Shown here piece after piece: positions 37,522 through 46,232 of a stretch of DNA of 64,000 nucleotides. Each line of letters starts with the position of its first letter. The stretch's first letter is position 1. The notes beneath the pieces are model-generated. The model was given only the letters and a program-made list of their open reading frames with translations, made no database searches and was not told the DNA's origin. Location: NCBI GenBank assembly GCA_052168355.1, contig JBQLZQ010000072.1, positions 1-64,000 of the forward strand. Reading direction: 5' to 3'. This DNA comes from JBQLZQ01 sp052168355 (lineage in GTDB: Bacteria; Pseudomonadota; Alphaproteobacteria; DSM-16000; Inquilinaceae). Position numbers and translations under genes: made by a program.

Positions 37522-39333
37522 GTGACGGCAAACAGCCATGGCGCGGCCTATCTTGAAATGACGGAAGCTTTGTTGACGGAAACCCAAGTCTCGGCGTCAG
37601 GCTGCCATGTCCTCCTTGCGGAGGACAGTTCGGTCACACAAGACCTTGTCAAGCTGATCCTGACCCAGAACGGACATCGGGTCGACATCTTCGACGACGG
37701 CCCAAGCGCGCTCGACGCTCTGCTTACCGACACCTACGACGTGGCGCTGCTCGACTTCCACCTGCCGGGCATGAGCGGCCTTGATGTTGTGACCTCTTTC
37801 CTGGAAGAGAAGGGTGCCGGCCCTCGCCCGAAATTCGTCGCAATTACAGGCGACGTGAAGGGCCTTTTGAAGGACCAGGCAAACTGCGAGCTGTTCGATC
37901 TGGTCGTTCCCAAACCGCTCGACATCGACGTCATCTCCGAAGTCGTGGACACCGCCGCCACGACCGCGGCCGCCACGCGGGTGGCCCCACCCACCGCCTC
38001 CGGTCCAATGATCCGGGGCCCGACACCCGCCGCCGCGTCCCCTGCCCTGACCGCCGCTTCGTCCGCCGCCTCATCGGCCATCGTGCAGTTGGGGTTTTCC
38101 CTGCTGCGGTGGCCGGACCGCGAGCGGACCAAGGTCTTCTCCGTATCCGACTACGACGCGGTGATGGTCGAGTCACCCGATGATCTCGACGGGCTGTGGG
38201 CTCTGCGCGGCGCCCATCTGCTGCCGGTCATCGACCTTTCCGGAAAGCTCGGTCCGTCGGCCGATCTCGACGCGTCCGCCCTTGGCATTGGTTATGCCGC
38301 CAAGATCCGCGACCTGATCGATCGGTTCGGCGAACGCCGGGCCCAACTTCATCCCGATCCCGTACGCTCCGACGACATGGGCGACAAGCTGCTGGGACGG
38401 ATGCATGTCTCCGGCGGCGCCGTGATCCCGCGGCGCGACGGAAGGCAGCGCGGGCTGGTCGCCTACAACACGGTCCTGAGCCCCGATGTCGTGACCCGCG
38501 AGGTCCGCAAACTCGCCGATGGCGGATTCCTGGACCTCAGTTTCTTCGACCGGCTGCATGTTTGCGGCCGCTGCGCGTCGGCGCGGCATAACGTGCGGGA
38601 GGAATGCCCCGGCTGCGGGTCGGCCGACCTGACGGAGGAATCCTACCTGCACCACTTCCGCTGCGCCTATCAGGGGCCGGAGTCGGACTTTCGAAAGGGC
38701 GACGATCTCGTCTGTCCGAAATGCCGTCGCGCCCTGACCCATTTTGGACGCGACTATGACAGGCCGGGAACCATGGTGCGGTGCCGGAGCTGTGCGACGA
38801 CGACGTCGGAGCCGAAGGTCGCGTTCGTCTGCGCCGATTGTGACACCAGGGCCGACGGCGACACGGTGCCCACCCACGACATCGTGGAGGCGCGTCTCAG
38901 CGATCAGGCGAAGGGTTACCTCAAGGCCGGCGAGTCGTTCCTGGGACTGGCGCAAAAAACGCTGCGGTTCGCCGATCTTCCGCTCGACCTGGTGATCGCG
39001 CTCAACCGGGCCGCCCGCGGTTTCAACGAGGACGGGACCCCGTTCGCGCTCAGCTATGTCAGCTACGGCAACGAGGCGGAGATCCAGGGCCAGGCCGGCG
39101 CCCGCAGCTTCGCCGAAGCCCGCCGGATCTTTCTCGAAAGCCTCCAGCAGGCGCTTCACGACGAGGTTCAGATCGCGCGCGGCGCCATCCACGACTTCGT
39201 TCTGATGCCGGGAAGAACTCCCCAGGCCCTCGAGGCGTCTCTCAGGACGGCGCGGGACGTGGCCAACCGCGCCATCCGCTTCGACCTCGGCGCCGAGTTC
39301 CACCTGGTCGGTCCCGAGGATATCGCGTCGTGA
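37522..39333 (+). CDS. Response regulator REC-TackOD1 with degenerate GGDEF-like end
   Basis: 603 residues. REC domain (28-145) is canonical: acidic AEDS, phosphoacceptor Asp78 (ALLDFHLPGMSG), Thr109 and Lys131. An Ala/Pro-rich linker follows, then a segment without assigned fold (190-340), then a multi-zinc-ribbon domain of TackOD1 type with cysteines at 348, 351, 362, 365, 381, 398, 401, 421, 424, 437 and 440. Residues ~450-600 are spaced like a GGDEF domain, but GAIHDF stands where RGGDEF would be, so no cyclase is expected. GTG 37522 or ATG 37558 may be the start. The stop overlaps the glycosyltransferase start (GTGA). Confidence 0.75.
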   Translation: MTANSHGAAYLEMTEALLTETQVSASGCHVLLAEDSSVTQDLVKLILTQNGHRVDIFDDGPSALDALLTDTYDVALLDFHLPGMSGLDVVTSFLEEKGAGPRPKFVAITGDVKGLLKDQANCELFDLVVPKPLDIDVISEVVDTAATTAAATRVAPPTASGPMIRGPTPAAASPALTAASSAASSAIVQLGFSLLRWPDRERTKVFSVSDYDAVMVESPDDLDGLWALRGAHLLPVIDLSGKLGPSADLDASALGIGYAAKIRDLIDRFGERRAQLHPDPVRSDDMGDKLLGRMHVSGGAVIPRRDGRQRGLVAYNTVLSPDVVTREVRKLADGGFLDLSFFDRLHVCGRCASARHNVREECPGCGSADLTEESYLHHFRCAYQGPESDFRKGDDLVCPKCRRALTHFGRDYDRPGTMVRCRSCATTTSEPKVAFVCADCDTRADGDTVPTHDIVEARLSDQAKGYLKAGESFLGLAQKTLRFADLPLDLVIALNRAARGFNEDGTPFALSYVSYGNEAEIQGQAGARSFAEARRIFLESLQQALHDEVQIARGAIHDFVLMPGRTPQALEASLRTARDVANRAIRFDLGAEFHLVGPEDIAS

Positions 39334-40586
39334 CCGAGCTCGTGAACGAGGCGCTCGATTATCTTCTGGCACAGAGCTTCGCCAGCAGCCTCGCCCTTTT
39401 CTGGTTTGTCGCAATCTTCGAGGTGCCGCGGTACACGCTCGCGTTCCTGGTCACCGCGGTGATGCCCAAGAGACGGTATCCTCAATTCGCAACGCCTCCC
39501 AAGGTCAGCGTCATCATCGCCGGGCACAGCGAGGCAGACACGATCGAGCGTTGTGTCCTGGCCATGCGCGAGCAAAGCCACCCCCCCGACGAGATCGTGG
39601 TGGTCAGCGACGGTTCGACCGACCGAATGCCGGAAGTGCTGGGCGACCTGCTGCGGCGGGGTCTGATTGACAAGGCCCACAGCACCGAGTTGCGGGCCGG
39701 CAAATCCGCCGGCACGAACATGGCGGCCCGCTGGACGACCGGCGATATCCTGATCAACATCGATTGCGACTGTTCCTTCGACCGGCATGCGATCCGCAAC
39801 ATCATCCGGCCGTTCGCCGATCCCGACATCGTCGCCGTCAGCGGCAATATCCTGGTGCGCAACACCGTCGCCTCGCTGGTGGCGACCTTTCAGGCAATCG
39901 AATATCTGGTCACGATCTCCCTGGGCAAGCGGGCGGCCGACCAGCTGGGCCAGGTGACCTGCGTCTCCGGTGCCTTTGGCGCTTTCAGACGCGATGCCTA
40001 CGAAGCGGCCGGCGGGCTGGACGCGGGCGGCGGCGAAGACCTGGACCTGACGATCCGCCTGCGCCGCGCCGGCGGCCAGATCCGCTTTGCCGAGGACGCC
40101 ATCTGCTATACGGACACGCCGGCCACCCTGAACGCGTTCATCAAGCAGCGTTTTCGCTGGGAACGGGATGCCGTGCGTCTGCGCTATCGCAAGCACGCGG
40201 ACATGATGAACCCCTTTTCCCGCCGCTTCCGCTGGACGGAGCTTGCGCACGAGATCGAGTTTCTGTTCTTCAACGTCATCGCGGCGGTGATGCTGCCGTT
40301 CTACGTGCTGTGGCTTTTCGCCACCTATGGCGGCTTCGCCCTGACCATCCTTCTCTCCGCCCAACTTGGCCTGGCCGTTCTGGATCTCTCCGTTTTCCTG
40401 CTTGCGGCGCATGTGACGCCAGGCGCGGCCGGGTTCCGGCTGCTCCCGTTCGTTTTGGGGTTCAGCGTCTTCAACGGCTATTTCATGCGCTTCATCAGGG
40501 TCTCGGCCTATCTTCAGGAGTGGATCTTCCGGTCCTCCTACGCCGACAGCTATGTTCCCGACAAAGTGCATTCGGTGAGAGGCTGA
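39330..40586 (+). CDS. Membrane glycosyltransferase family 2 (processive type)
   Basis: 418 residues, GTG start overlapping the regulator's stop. One N-terminal helix, a GT2 domain (VSVIIAGHSEADTIERC, VSDGSTD, INIDCDCSFD as DxD, GGGEDLDL as catalytic Asp, KQRFRW as the Q/RxxRW motif of processive synthases) and three C-terminal helices. These are the marks of hyaluronan/PNAG/alginate synthase-like enzymes that polymerise and push a sugar chain across the inner membrane. Placed between a response regulator and an HlyD-like adaptor. The polymer is unknown. Confidence 0.85.
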   Translation: MTELVNEALDYLLAQSFASSLALFWFVAIFEVPRYTLAFLVTAVMPKRRYPQFATPPKVSVIIAGHSEADTIERCVLAMREQSHPPDEIVVVSDGSTDRMPEVLGDLLRRGLIDKAHSTELRAGKSAGTNMAARWTTGDILINIDCDCSFDRHAIRNIIRPFADPDIVAVSGNILVRNTVASLVATFQAIEYLVTISLGKRAADQLGQVTCVSGAFGAFRRDAYEAAGGLDAGGGEDLDLTIRLRRAGGQIRFAEDAICYTDTPATLNAFIKQRFRWERDAVRLRYRKHADMMNPFSRRFRWTELAHEIEFLFFNVIAAVMLPFYVLWLFATYGGFALTILLSAQLGLAVLDLSVFLLAAHVTPGAAGFRLLPFVLGFSVFNGYFMRFIRVSAYLQEWIFRSSYADSYVPDKVHSVRG

Positions 40587-40590
40587 ACCC

Positions 40591-41646
40591 GTGATCCGCA
40601 AGCTGAAAGCGCGGCCGCGCGTCGACACCTTCCAAAATGCGCCAAGACGCCCCGGCAGTTCCTGGGGCCGCTTCGTCTATCTGGGATTGCTGGCGCTTCT
40701 CGGGCTCGGGTTGGCCAATTATGTCTGGGGCGACACGGTATTTCTCCGGGCCGACGGTCTGACGCTGCGCGACCGAACGCTGGTCGCGGCCACGTCCATC
40801 GTCCGGGTCGAGGAAGTCCATGTCAGGCCGGGACAGCGCGTTCGGGCCGACGACATCCTGCTGCGGGTCGGTTCGACCGAGGTTCTCGACCGGATCGCCG
40901 ATCTGGCCATGCGCGACGCCGAACTGGCGGAGCGCGAAGCCGCCCTTCGATCACGAAGAAACCTGGCCGTCAGCCTCCTGCCGCTTGCCGAACGCCGCGC
41001 GGCCGAAACGTCCGAGCTGCTGCGAAGCCTGGAATCGCTGTCCAAACAGGGCCTGGTTGCCTCCGATCGCTATGAACAGGTGACCGTCGGCAACTACGAC
41101 GCCGAAACCGAGAAGGTGCGGCTTGCCACCGAGATCGAGGGTCTGGAGGCGGAAATCGAGGCGCTCGTCACCGCGCGCGGGCATGCCCGCCTGGCGCTCG
41201 GCGACCTCGAGGCCCACTACAATTCCGGCGTTATCCGGGCCGCTACCGACGGCATCGTCGGCGACATCGTGCCGTCGGTCGGCGAAGCGTTCAGAGCCGG
41301 CGAGCCTCTCCTTTCGGTTCTTTCCGGCGACCCTTACGTGCTGGCCTATCTGCCCCGGTCCTATCTTTTTGCGATAGAAAGCGGGAGATCCGTGCAGGTG
41401 CGTTCGGGCCGCCTGACGGCGATCGGCACGGTCACCGATATCCTGCCGGTCTCTCAAGCGCTGCCCGCGGAATTCCAAAACGCCTTCAAACCGGATCAGA
41501 CCCGGCAGCTGGCCAGGATCGAATTCGACGAAACATCGAACTTTCCGATCTTCGGCAGCGTCGAGATCAGGCAGGCCGGATCCGCTCTTCCGAACTTCGC
41601 TCGCCGCTTCGACACCCCGACGGCGCATGCCGGGCCGGCCGATTGA
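40591..41646 (+). CDS. HlyD-like periplasmic adaptor (Alg44-type without PilZ)
   Basis: 351 residues, GTG start 4 bases after the glycosyltransferase stop. One transmembrane helix (FVYLGLLALLGLGLANYVW), then a biotinyl-lipoyl half-motif (VEEVHVRPGQRVRADDILLR), a helical hairpin (~110-210), the second half-motif (IRAATDGIVGDIVPSVGEAF) and a beta-barrel. This is the membrane-fusion layout also found in Alg44 after its PilZ domain. No PilZ or RxxxR motif is seen. It probably works with the upstream synthase to pass polymer across the periplasm. Confidence 0.8.
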   Translation: MIRKLKARPRVDTFQNAPRRPGSSWGRFVYLGLLALLGLGLANYVWGDTVFLRADGLTLRDRTLVAATSIVRVEEVHVRPGQRVRADDILLRVGSTEVLDRIADLAMRDAELAEREAALRSRRNLAVSLLPLAERRAAETSELLRSLESLSKQGLVASDRYEQVTVGNYDAETEKVRLATEIEGLEAEIEALVTARGHARLALGDLEAHYNSGVIRAATDGIVGDIVPSVGEAFRAGEPLLSVLSGDPYVLAYLPRSYLFAIESGRSVQVRSGRLTAIGTVTDILPVSQALPAEFQNAFKPDQTRQLARIEFDETSNFPIFGSVEIRQAGSALPNFARRFDTPTAHAGPAD

Positions 41647-41650
41647 CGAC

Positions 41651-41679
41651 CTCGACACCGCGGCTCACGCGGTGTCGAG
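41651..41679 (+). terminator. Perfect hairpin between the adaptor and Hpt genes
   Basis: A 12-bp perfect stem (CTCGACACCGCG / CGCGGTGTCGAG) with loop GCTCA starts 5 bases after the adaptor stop. There is no T-run, so it could be a weak terminator, an RNA-processing or stabilising hairpin that separates synthase expression from signalling expression. Confidence 0.45.
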
Positions 41680-41700
41680 GCGATGTTGAGGGAACCGCAC

Positions 41701-42126
41701 ATGCAAGACCAAGTCCGCGCACTGATCGAACGGCACTGCTCGACCCTCAAGGACGAAGCCGCCGCGGTCACGGCCGCGCTGTCGGGATGGGGCGCCACGC
41801 ACGCGATAACCCCGGCCGATCTTCTCGACGCCGTGAATCATGCCCACAAGATCAAGGGCAGCAGCGGATCCATCGGATTCGGCGACGTCAGCGCGGCCGC
41901 GGCGGCACTGGAGCAGTTTCTGCGCGACCTGAACACCCAATCCGCCGCGCCAAGCGCCGAGGACCGGGCCAAGGCCAACGCGTTGAACACCCGTCTTCAA
42001 GTCCTGGCGCGAGACGTCAAGGCCGAGCAGTCGACCCTGTACCACCGCCGGTTTCCAAAAGGCCGGGAAGCCTCCCAGCCCCTCGGAGGCCGCCCGGCCG
42101 AACTGCCCGGCGCCGGCGACCAATAA
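41701..42126 (+). CDS. Hpt (histidine phosphotransfer) protein
   Basis: 141 residues from ATG 41701, which has GAGGGAA six bases upstream (ATG 41683 is possible). Four-helix Hpt features, with the phosphorylatable histidine in the motif NHAHKIKGSSGSIGF (about residue 46). The last ~35 residues are Pro/Gly-rich. As a stand-alone phosphotransferase it could carry phosphate between the lone receiver and the REC-TackOD1 regulator encoded nearby. Confidence 0.85.
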   Translation: MQDQVRALIERHCSTLKDEAAAVTAALSGWGATHAITPADLLDAVNHAHKIKGSSGSIGFGDVSAAAAALEQFLRDLNTQSAAPSAEDRAKANALNTRLQVLARDVKAEQSTLYHRRFPKGREASQPLGGRPAELPGAGDQ

Positions 42127-42175
42127 CGTTCCGGTAAGAATCGATCTATAATAATAATCAATATGCAGAAAAAGC

Positions 42176-42205
42176 GGTATAATTAGATACAATATCTAAT
42201 ATACC
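42176..42205. repeat. 30-bp A/T-rich inverted repeat before the kinase gene
   Basis: GGTATAATTAGATA (left) pairs with TATCTAATATACC (right) around CAA; the arms match except for one extra A on the left. It lies in a ~97-bp island of very low GC between hpt and the kinase, 8 bases before the ribosome site. It could be an operator or an mRNA hairpin controlling kinase translation. Confidence 0.5.
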
Positions 42206-42223
42206 GATGAGCAAGGCGTGTCT

Positions 42224-44281
42224 ATGACTGTCAGACCAAATTATAGAGACATCATAGTTCTTGTATTGATTGCGTCCACTTTGCTGATGTCGCTGTTCTT
42301 TTACAACGACTATCGAGAGACGTTGCGGCGCGAGAAGGACTATCGATCCAACACCACGGTTCAGCTCAGCCGGTACATCGTTTCCGCGGTCGAGGCGGTC
42401 GACGCGTTCGTGACAGCGATCACGGGATCCTTCGGCGAAGTGCCGGGCGAAGACCTTCTTACGTTCCAGGCGCGCAAGTCTCTCTCTTTCGATGCCTTGG
42501 CCGGCCGCCTGGACCAGATCAGCAGCATCCTTCTCATCGGTCCCGATGGAACGGTTCTCTGGGGCCACACCTCGCAGAACCTGGTCGGCATCAACCTGGC
42601 CGACCGCGCCTATTTTCAGCGAGCAAGGAACCGCCAGGGCAGCGGACCGGTGATCGGCCAACCCATCCTGTCGCGGGGCAGCGGCGTTCGGCTGACCCCG
42701 CTCGCCTGGCCGATCCGCGATCCGTCCGGACAGTTTTCCGGCGTCCTGGCGATCTCGCTGAACCCGGATTTCTTCGAACAGTTCATGGGCGACGTCGACG
42801 AAGACGACAATGTGATCGTCGAGGTCCTCACCCGGGACGGTCACATCGTTTTCGCGCATCCCGACCTTCCGGGCTTCAGCGACAGCGTGGATGCGACGGA
42901 GCAAATGCTATCCCAGATCGGCCCCGACCGGGAACCGCACGTCCTGGAGGGCACGGTTGGCGGACGGCGGGACACATGGCTGGTTTCGTCACGCCCGACC
43001 TCCTACCCCAACCTCAACGTCCTGATCGCGGTTCCGTTCAAGGCTGTACTGAAACCCTGGATACGCCGAACCGTATCGACGGCGACCGCGGCCTCCCTGC
43101 TCGGCGGACTTGCGCTTTATGGACTTTTCCTGGCCCGGCGACGCGAGACGGCGCTGGTTGCCGCGAGCGAAAAAGCGCGTCACGCAACCATCGCGGCCCG
43201 ACGCGCGGGGCGGAACTTCGAGACCATTTTCGACAACGTCGCCGACGGCATCGTGCTTCTGGACGAGGACTACAAGCTGGAAAGGATCAACCCGGCCGCG
43301 ATGCGGCTGCTCAACGCCACCGACCGGCAGGATGCCCAGAACCGGGTGGTGCACGTTCTCACCAGCCACCTTCCGGAGACGGAACCCCTCGGATCGTCGG
43401 TGTTCCGCGTCGCCCACCCGGACGCGCAGAGTTCCCACGAAGTCCTGGAGTGTTCGCTCAGTACCGTCTCCATCGACGGCATCCATCTTCTCATCTGCGT
43501 GATGCGGGACGCGACCCAGCGGGTCCGGTTCGAATCGATGAAGAACGACTTCATTTCGACCGTCAATCATGAGCTGCGGACGCCCCTGACATCCATCAGC
43601 GGAGCGCTTTCGTTGATCACCAGCGGCTTTGCCGCCGGCATCCCGGACCAGCCGCGGCATCTCATTGCCATCGCCAAGCGCAACGCCGACCGGCTGCTTG
43701 GCATCGTCAACGATATCCTGACCATCCAGAAGATCGACAACGACAGCATGGACTATCGCGACGACGTGCTGGACATCGACGACCTGATCCGCGACTGCGT
43801 CGAATCCAATACCGGGTACGCCGTCGGTTTCGGTGTGGAGCTCGAGATCGCGACGCCGCTTCACTCGGCCTCGGTGATCGGAGACCACGACCGGCTGATC
43901 CAGGTTCTGTCCAACCTGGTGTCCAATGCCATCAAGTTTTCGCCGGCAGGAGGCACCGTGAGTATCGCTTCCGAAGAGCGCGACGGCGAGGTTGCGATTG
44001 CCGTGACCGACCGCGGACCGGGGGTCCCGCCCAGCTTCCGGCCGCGTCTGTTTGAACGGTTCGCCCAGTCCGACGGCCCGCGCGGCGACGTTCCACGCGG
44101 CACGGGACTGGGGTTGGCCATCTCCCAGAAGATCGCGACCCATCATGGCGGCCGTTTGAGCATCTGGACGCGGACGGCGGACGAAGTGGGCGAGAACGAA
44201 GTTGCCGGCACCACGGCGCGGCTTCATCTTCCCGTCGCGCCGGCTCCGGCCGAAGAGAGGCTCGAATTCTCGGCGGCATAA
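42224..44281 (+). CDS. Sensor histidine kinase (PDC/dCache-PAS-HisKA-HATPase)
   Basis: 685 residues. Helix 1 (IIVLVLIASTLLMSLFFY), a periplasmic double-Cache region (~30-280: LDQISSILLIGPDGTVLWGH, YFQRARNRQGSGPVIGQPIL), helix 2, a PAS domain (~330-430), HisKA with phosphorylated His ~449 (STVNHELRTPLTSISGAL) and HATPase_c (N-box LVSNAIKFSPAG, DRGPGVP, GTGLGLAISQKI). No receiver is fused, so phosphate must pass to separate proteins. ATG 42224 has AAGG at good spacing; GTG 42218 is an alternative. It ends 76 bases before a lone receiver gene. Confidence 0.9.
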   Translation: MTVRPNYRDIIVLVLIASTLLMSLFFYNDYRETLRREKDYRSNTTVQLSRYIVSAVEAVDAFVTAITGSFGEVPGEDLLTFQARKSLSFDALAGRLDQISSILLIGPDGTVLWGHTSQNLVGINLADRAYFQRARNRQGSGPVIGQPILSRGSGVRLTPLAWPIRDPSGQFSGVLAISLNPDFFEQFMGDVDEDDNVIVEVLTRDGHIVFAHPDLPGFSDSVDATEQMLSQIGPDREPHVLEGTVGGRRDTWLVSSRPTSYPNLNVLIAVPFKAVLKPWIRRTVSTATAASLLGGLALYGLFLARRRETALVAASEKARHATIAARRAGRNFETIFDNVADGIVLLDEDYKLERINPAAMRLLNATDRQDAQNRVVHVLTSHLPETEPLGSSVFRVAHPDAQSSHEVLECSLSTVSIDGIHLLICVMRDATQRVRFESMKNDFISTVNHELRTPLTSISGALSLITSGFAAGIPDQPRHLIAIAKRNADRLLGIVNDILTIQKIDNDSMDYRDDVLDIDDLIRDCVESNTGYAVGFGVELEIATPLHSASVIGDHDRLIQVLSNLVSNAIKFSPAGGTVSIASEERDGEVAIAVTDRGPGVPPSFRPRLFERFAQSDGPRGDVPRGTGLGLAISQKIATHHGGRLSIWTRTADEVGENEVAGTTARLHLPVAPAPAEERLEFSAA

Positions 44282-44357
44282 CCCCCGACGACGGCATGGA
44301 GCCTGGGTCGCGGCAGTCGATCGCATGCTCTCTTCGACGGCTTGAAGGACACGGCAC

Positions 44358-44723
44358 ATGCGGGTGATCTACGTCGACGACGAAGCCGACATCCGCGAGA
44401 TCGTCGCGTTGGCCTTCTCCCTCACCGATGGTGCCGAGGTCGAAACGGCGGCCTCGGCCATGGAGGGTATCGAAAGGCTCAAGACAGGCACCTTCGATAT
44501 CGCGCTGTTCGACGTGATGATGCCGGAGATCGACGGACCGACCGCGCTTTCCCTGATCAGATCGGACAAGGCGCTGGCCGGGATCCCCGTTGTCTTCGTG
44601 ACCGCCCGCAATCAATCGCACGAAGTCGATCAGTTCCAGGCGGTCGGCGCGCGCGGCGTCATCGGCAAGCCGTTCGACCCGCTGACCCTGGTCGACCGGA
44701 TCCGGGCCTTTCTGCAACCCTGA
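44358..44723 (+). CDS. Single-domain response regulator
   Basis: 121 residues, only a receiver: acidic pair in IYVDDEADIRE, phosphoacceptor Asp52 in ALFDVMMPEIDG, Thr in VFVTARNQS and Lys in GKPFDP. GAAGGA lies before the ATG. With no output domain it is likely a phosphate shuttle: kinase to this receiver, to Hpt, to REC-TackOD1. It is the last gene of the cluster and convergent with the ScfR-like gene (7-base gap). Confidence 0.85.
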   Translation: MRVIYVDDEADIREIVALAFSLTDGAEVETAASAMEGIERLKTGTFDIALFDVMMPEIDGPTALSLIRSDKALAGIPVVFVTARNQSHEVDQFQAVGARGVIGKPFDPLTLVDRIRAFLQP

Positions 44724-44730
44724 TCCTGGG

Positions 44731-46164
44731 TTAGGTTTCGAAGGCGTAGGCCGTGGCGCCCCGGATATTTTCGTCCAGGGCCAGTTTGTGCTGGAGCGGC
44801 GGAAAGGCCCTGTCACCGCAGTCGGGACGCTCGCACACCCGGCAGTGAAGGCCGATCGGCACCGCCACCCCGTCATCCTGAAGATCGATCCCGTCGGCAT
44901 AGACCAGCTGGGCGGCATGGGCGATTTCGCACCCCAGGGCCACCGCGAACACCTGGCCCGGCGCGCGATGACCCGTTCCCGGCTTGGCCACCGTCCGGCA
45001 CAGGCTGAAATACCGGGGGCCATCCGGCAGTTCCGAGATCTGGGTGAGCAGCCTGCCCGACACCCGGAAGGCGTCGTGCAGGTTCCACCGCGGGCACGCG
45101 CCGCCGAACCGCGCAAAGGGCAGGTTGCTGGCGCCGAACCGCTTGGACACGTTGCCGGCCCTGTCGATGCGGATCAGGAAGAACGGCACGCCCTTGGCGC
45201 CGGCGCGCTGCAGGGTGGTCAACCGATGGCACACCTGTTCGAACCCGGCCTCGAAGCGCCGCTGCAGCACCTCGATGTCGTAGCGGGTCGACGTGGCCGC
45301 CCGGAAGAACCGGTCGTAGGGCATCATCACCGCGCCGGCGAGGTAACCGGCCAGACCGATGCGGGTCAGCCGCGCCGCGGCGTCGCCGCCGAACCCGGCC
45401 CTGCCGACCAAATCGTCGAGCAGCGGCCGATGCTTGATCAGGCCAATCTGCACCGCCAACTGAAATGTCCGGCTGTGGGGCGACAGCATTTCCGACAGCA
45501 GGACACGGCGTCCATGGCGGTCGTATCGACGTCGCACCGCGCCCATCACGTCGACCGGCATGACCTTTACGCGGACCGTCAATTCGCGGTCCAGATAGTC
45601 GACCAGGCCGCGATAGAGGTCGCCGGGCTCGATCCCGCCGGTCTGCCACATCTCGTCGGCCGCCGCCTCAAGGTCGGGGAAATGATTGCCCTGGCTTTGA
45701 AAGAATGCCTGGGCCTCGTCTAGGGGCGATACGGGCGGGCCGGCGGGGCCGCCCGCCTCGCCGCCGGTCGCCAGGGTTTCGCGCACCAGCCGCGCGTCGT
45801 CGCGCTGGCCGCGATAGGCCTGGTACAGGGTCAGGACCGCCTGCGCCGCGGCCGGGGCGGCGCTGGCCAGGTCGGCGATGTCCTGCCGCTTGATGTCGGC
45901 GCTTTCGAACAACGGATCGCCGAACGCCTCCTGCAGGCCAGTCGTCAGGCGCGCCTGCTCGTCCTCGGCGAAGCTTTGCAGATCGACATCGAACGCCTGA
46001 CCCAGCTTGAGCAGAAGGTCGACGGTGATCGGCCGCTGGTTGTTTTCGATCAGATTGAGGTAGCTGGGCGAAATGCCGAGCCGTTCGGCCATTTGCGCCT
46101 GGGTCAGCGCCTGATCCCGCCGCAGCCGGCGAACCTTGTGCCCCAACATCGGCTTTTTCGCCAT
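44731..46164 (-). CDS. XRE/DUF2083 regulator (ScfR/RamB-like)
   Basis: 477 residues from ATG 46164. N-terminal XRE helix-turn-helix (LGHKVRRLRRDQALTQAQMA, GISPSYLNLIENNQRPI), a central ImmA/IrrE-like region with a degenerate HExxH (LAVQIGLIKH), and a C-terminal DUF2083-like part with zinc-type cysteines (LHCRVCERPDCGDRAF). RamB/ScfR-type proteins control acetate, propionate and glyoxylate genes. It is divergent from aceA across a 166-bp A/T-rich region with direct repeats, so control of isocitrate lyase is likely. Confidence 0.85.
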   Translation of the reverse strand: MAKKPMLGHKVRRLRRDQALTQAQMAERLGISPSYLNLIENNQRPITVDLLLKLGQAFDVDLQSFAEDEQARLTTGLQEAFGDPLFESADIKRQDIADLASAAPAAAQAVLTLYQAYRGQRDDARLVRETLATGGEAGGPAGPPVSPLDEAQAFFQSQGNHFPDLEAAADEMWQTGGIEPGDLYRGLVDYLDRELTVRVKVMPVDVMGAVRRRYDRHGRRVLLSEMLSPHSRTFQLAVQIGLIKHRPLLDDLVGRAGFGGDAAARLTRIGLAGYLAGAVMMPYDRFFRAATSTRYDIEVLQRRFEAGFEQVCHRLTTLQRAGAKGVPFFLIRIDRAGNVSKRFGASNLPFARFGGACPRWNLHDAFRVSGRLLTQISELPDGPRYFSLCRTVAKPGTGHRAPGQVFAVALGCEIAHAAQLVYADGIDLQDDGVAVPIGLHCRVCERPDCGDRAFPPLQHKLALDENIRGATAYAFET

Positions 46165-46177
46165 CTTGACCCCGACA

Positions 46178-46232
46178 TTTACAAAAGTTACAAAAATAAT
46201 CTTAATCTGTCGTGTCACTTTACATATATACT
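46178..46232. promoter_or_regulatory. scfR-aceA intergenic control region
   Basis: Two direct repeats TTACAAAA (46179-46186 and 46188-46195) 9 bases apart lie just upstream of the ScfR-like start, in a long A/T-rich stretch. TATACT (46227-46232) is a candidate -10 toward aceA. The repeats are candidates for the binding site of the divergent regulator. Confidence 0.4.

Noticed and set aside
40665..40680. Third ECF42-type promoter (TTCGTCTA inside the adaptor gene)
   Set aside because: The -10-like box occurs but GTCGG is absent at the required distance, and it lies inside coding sequence.
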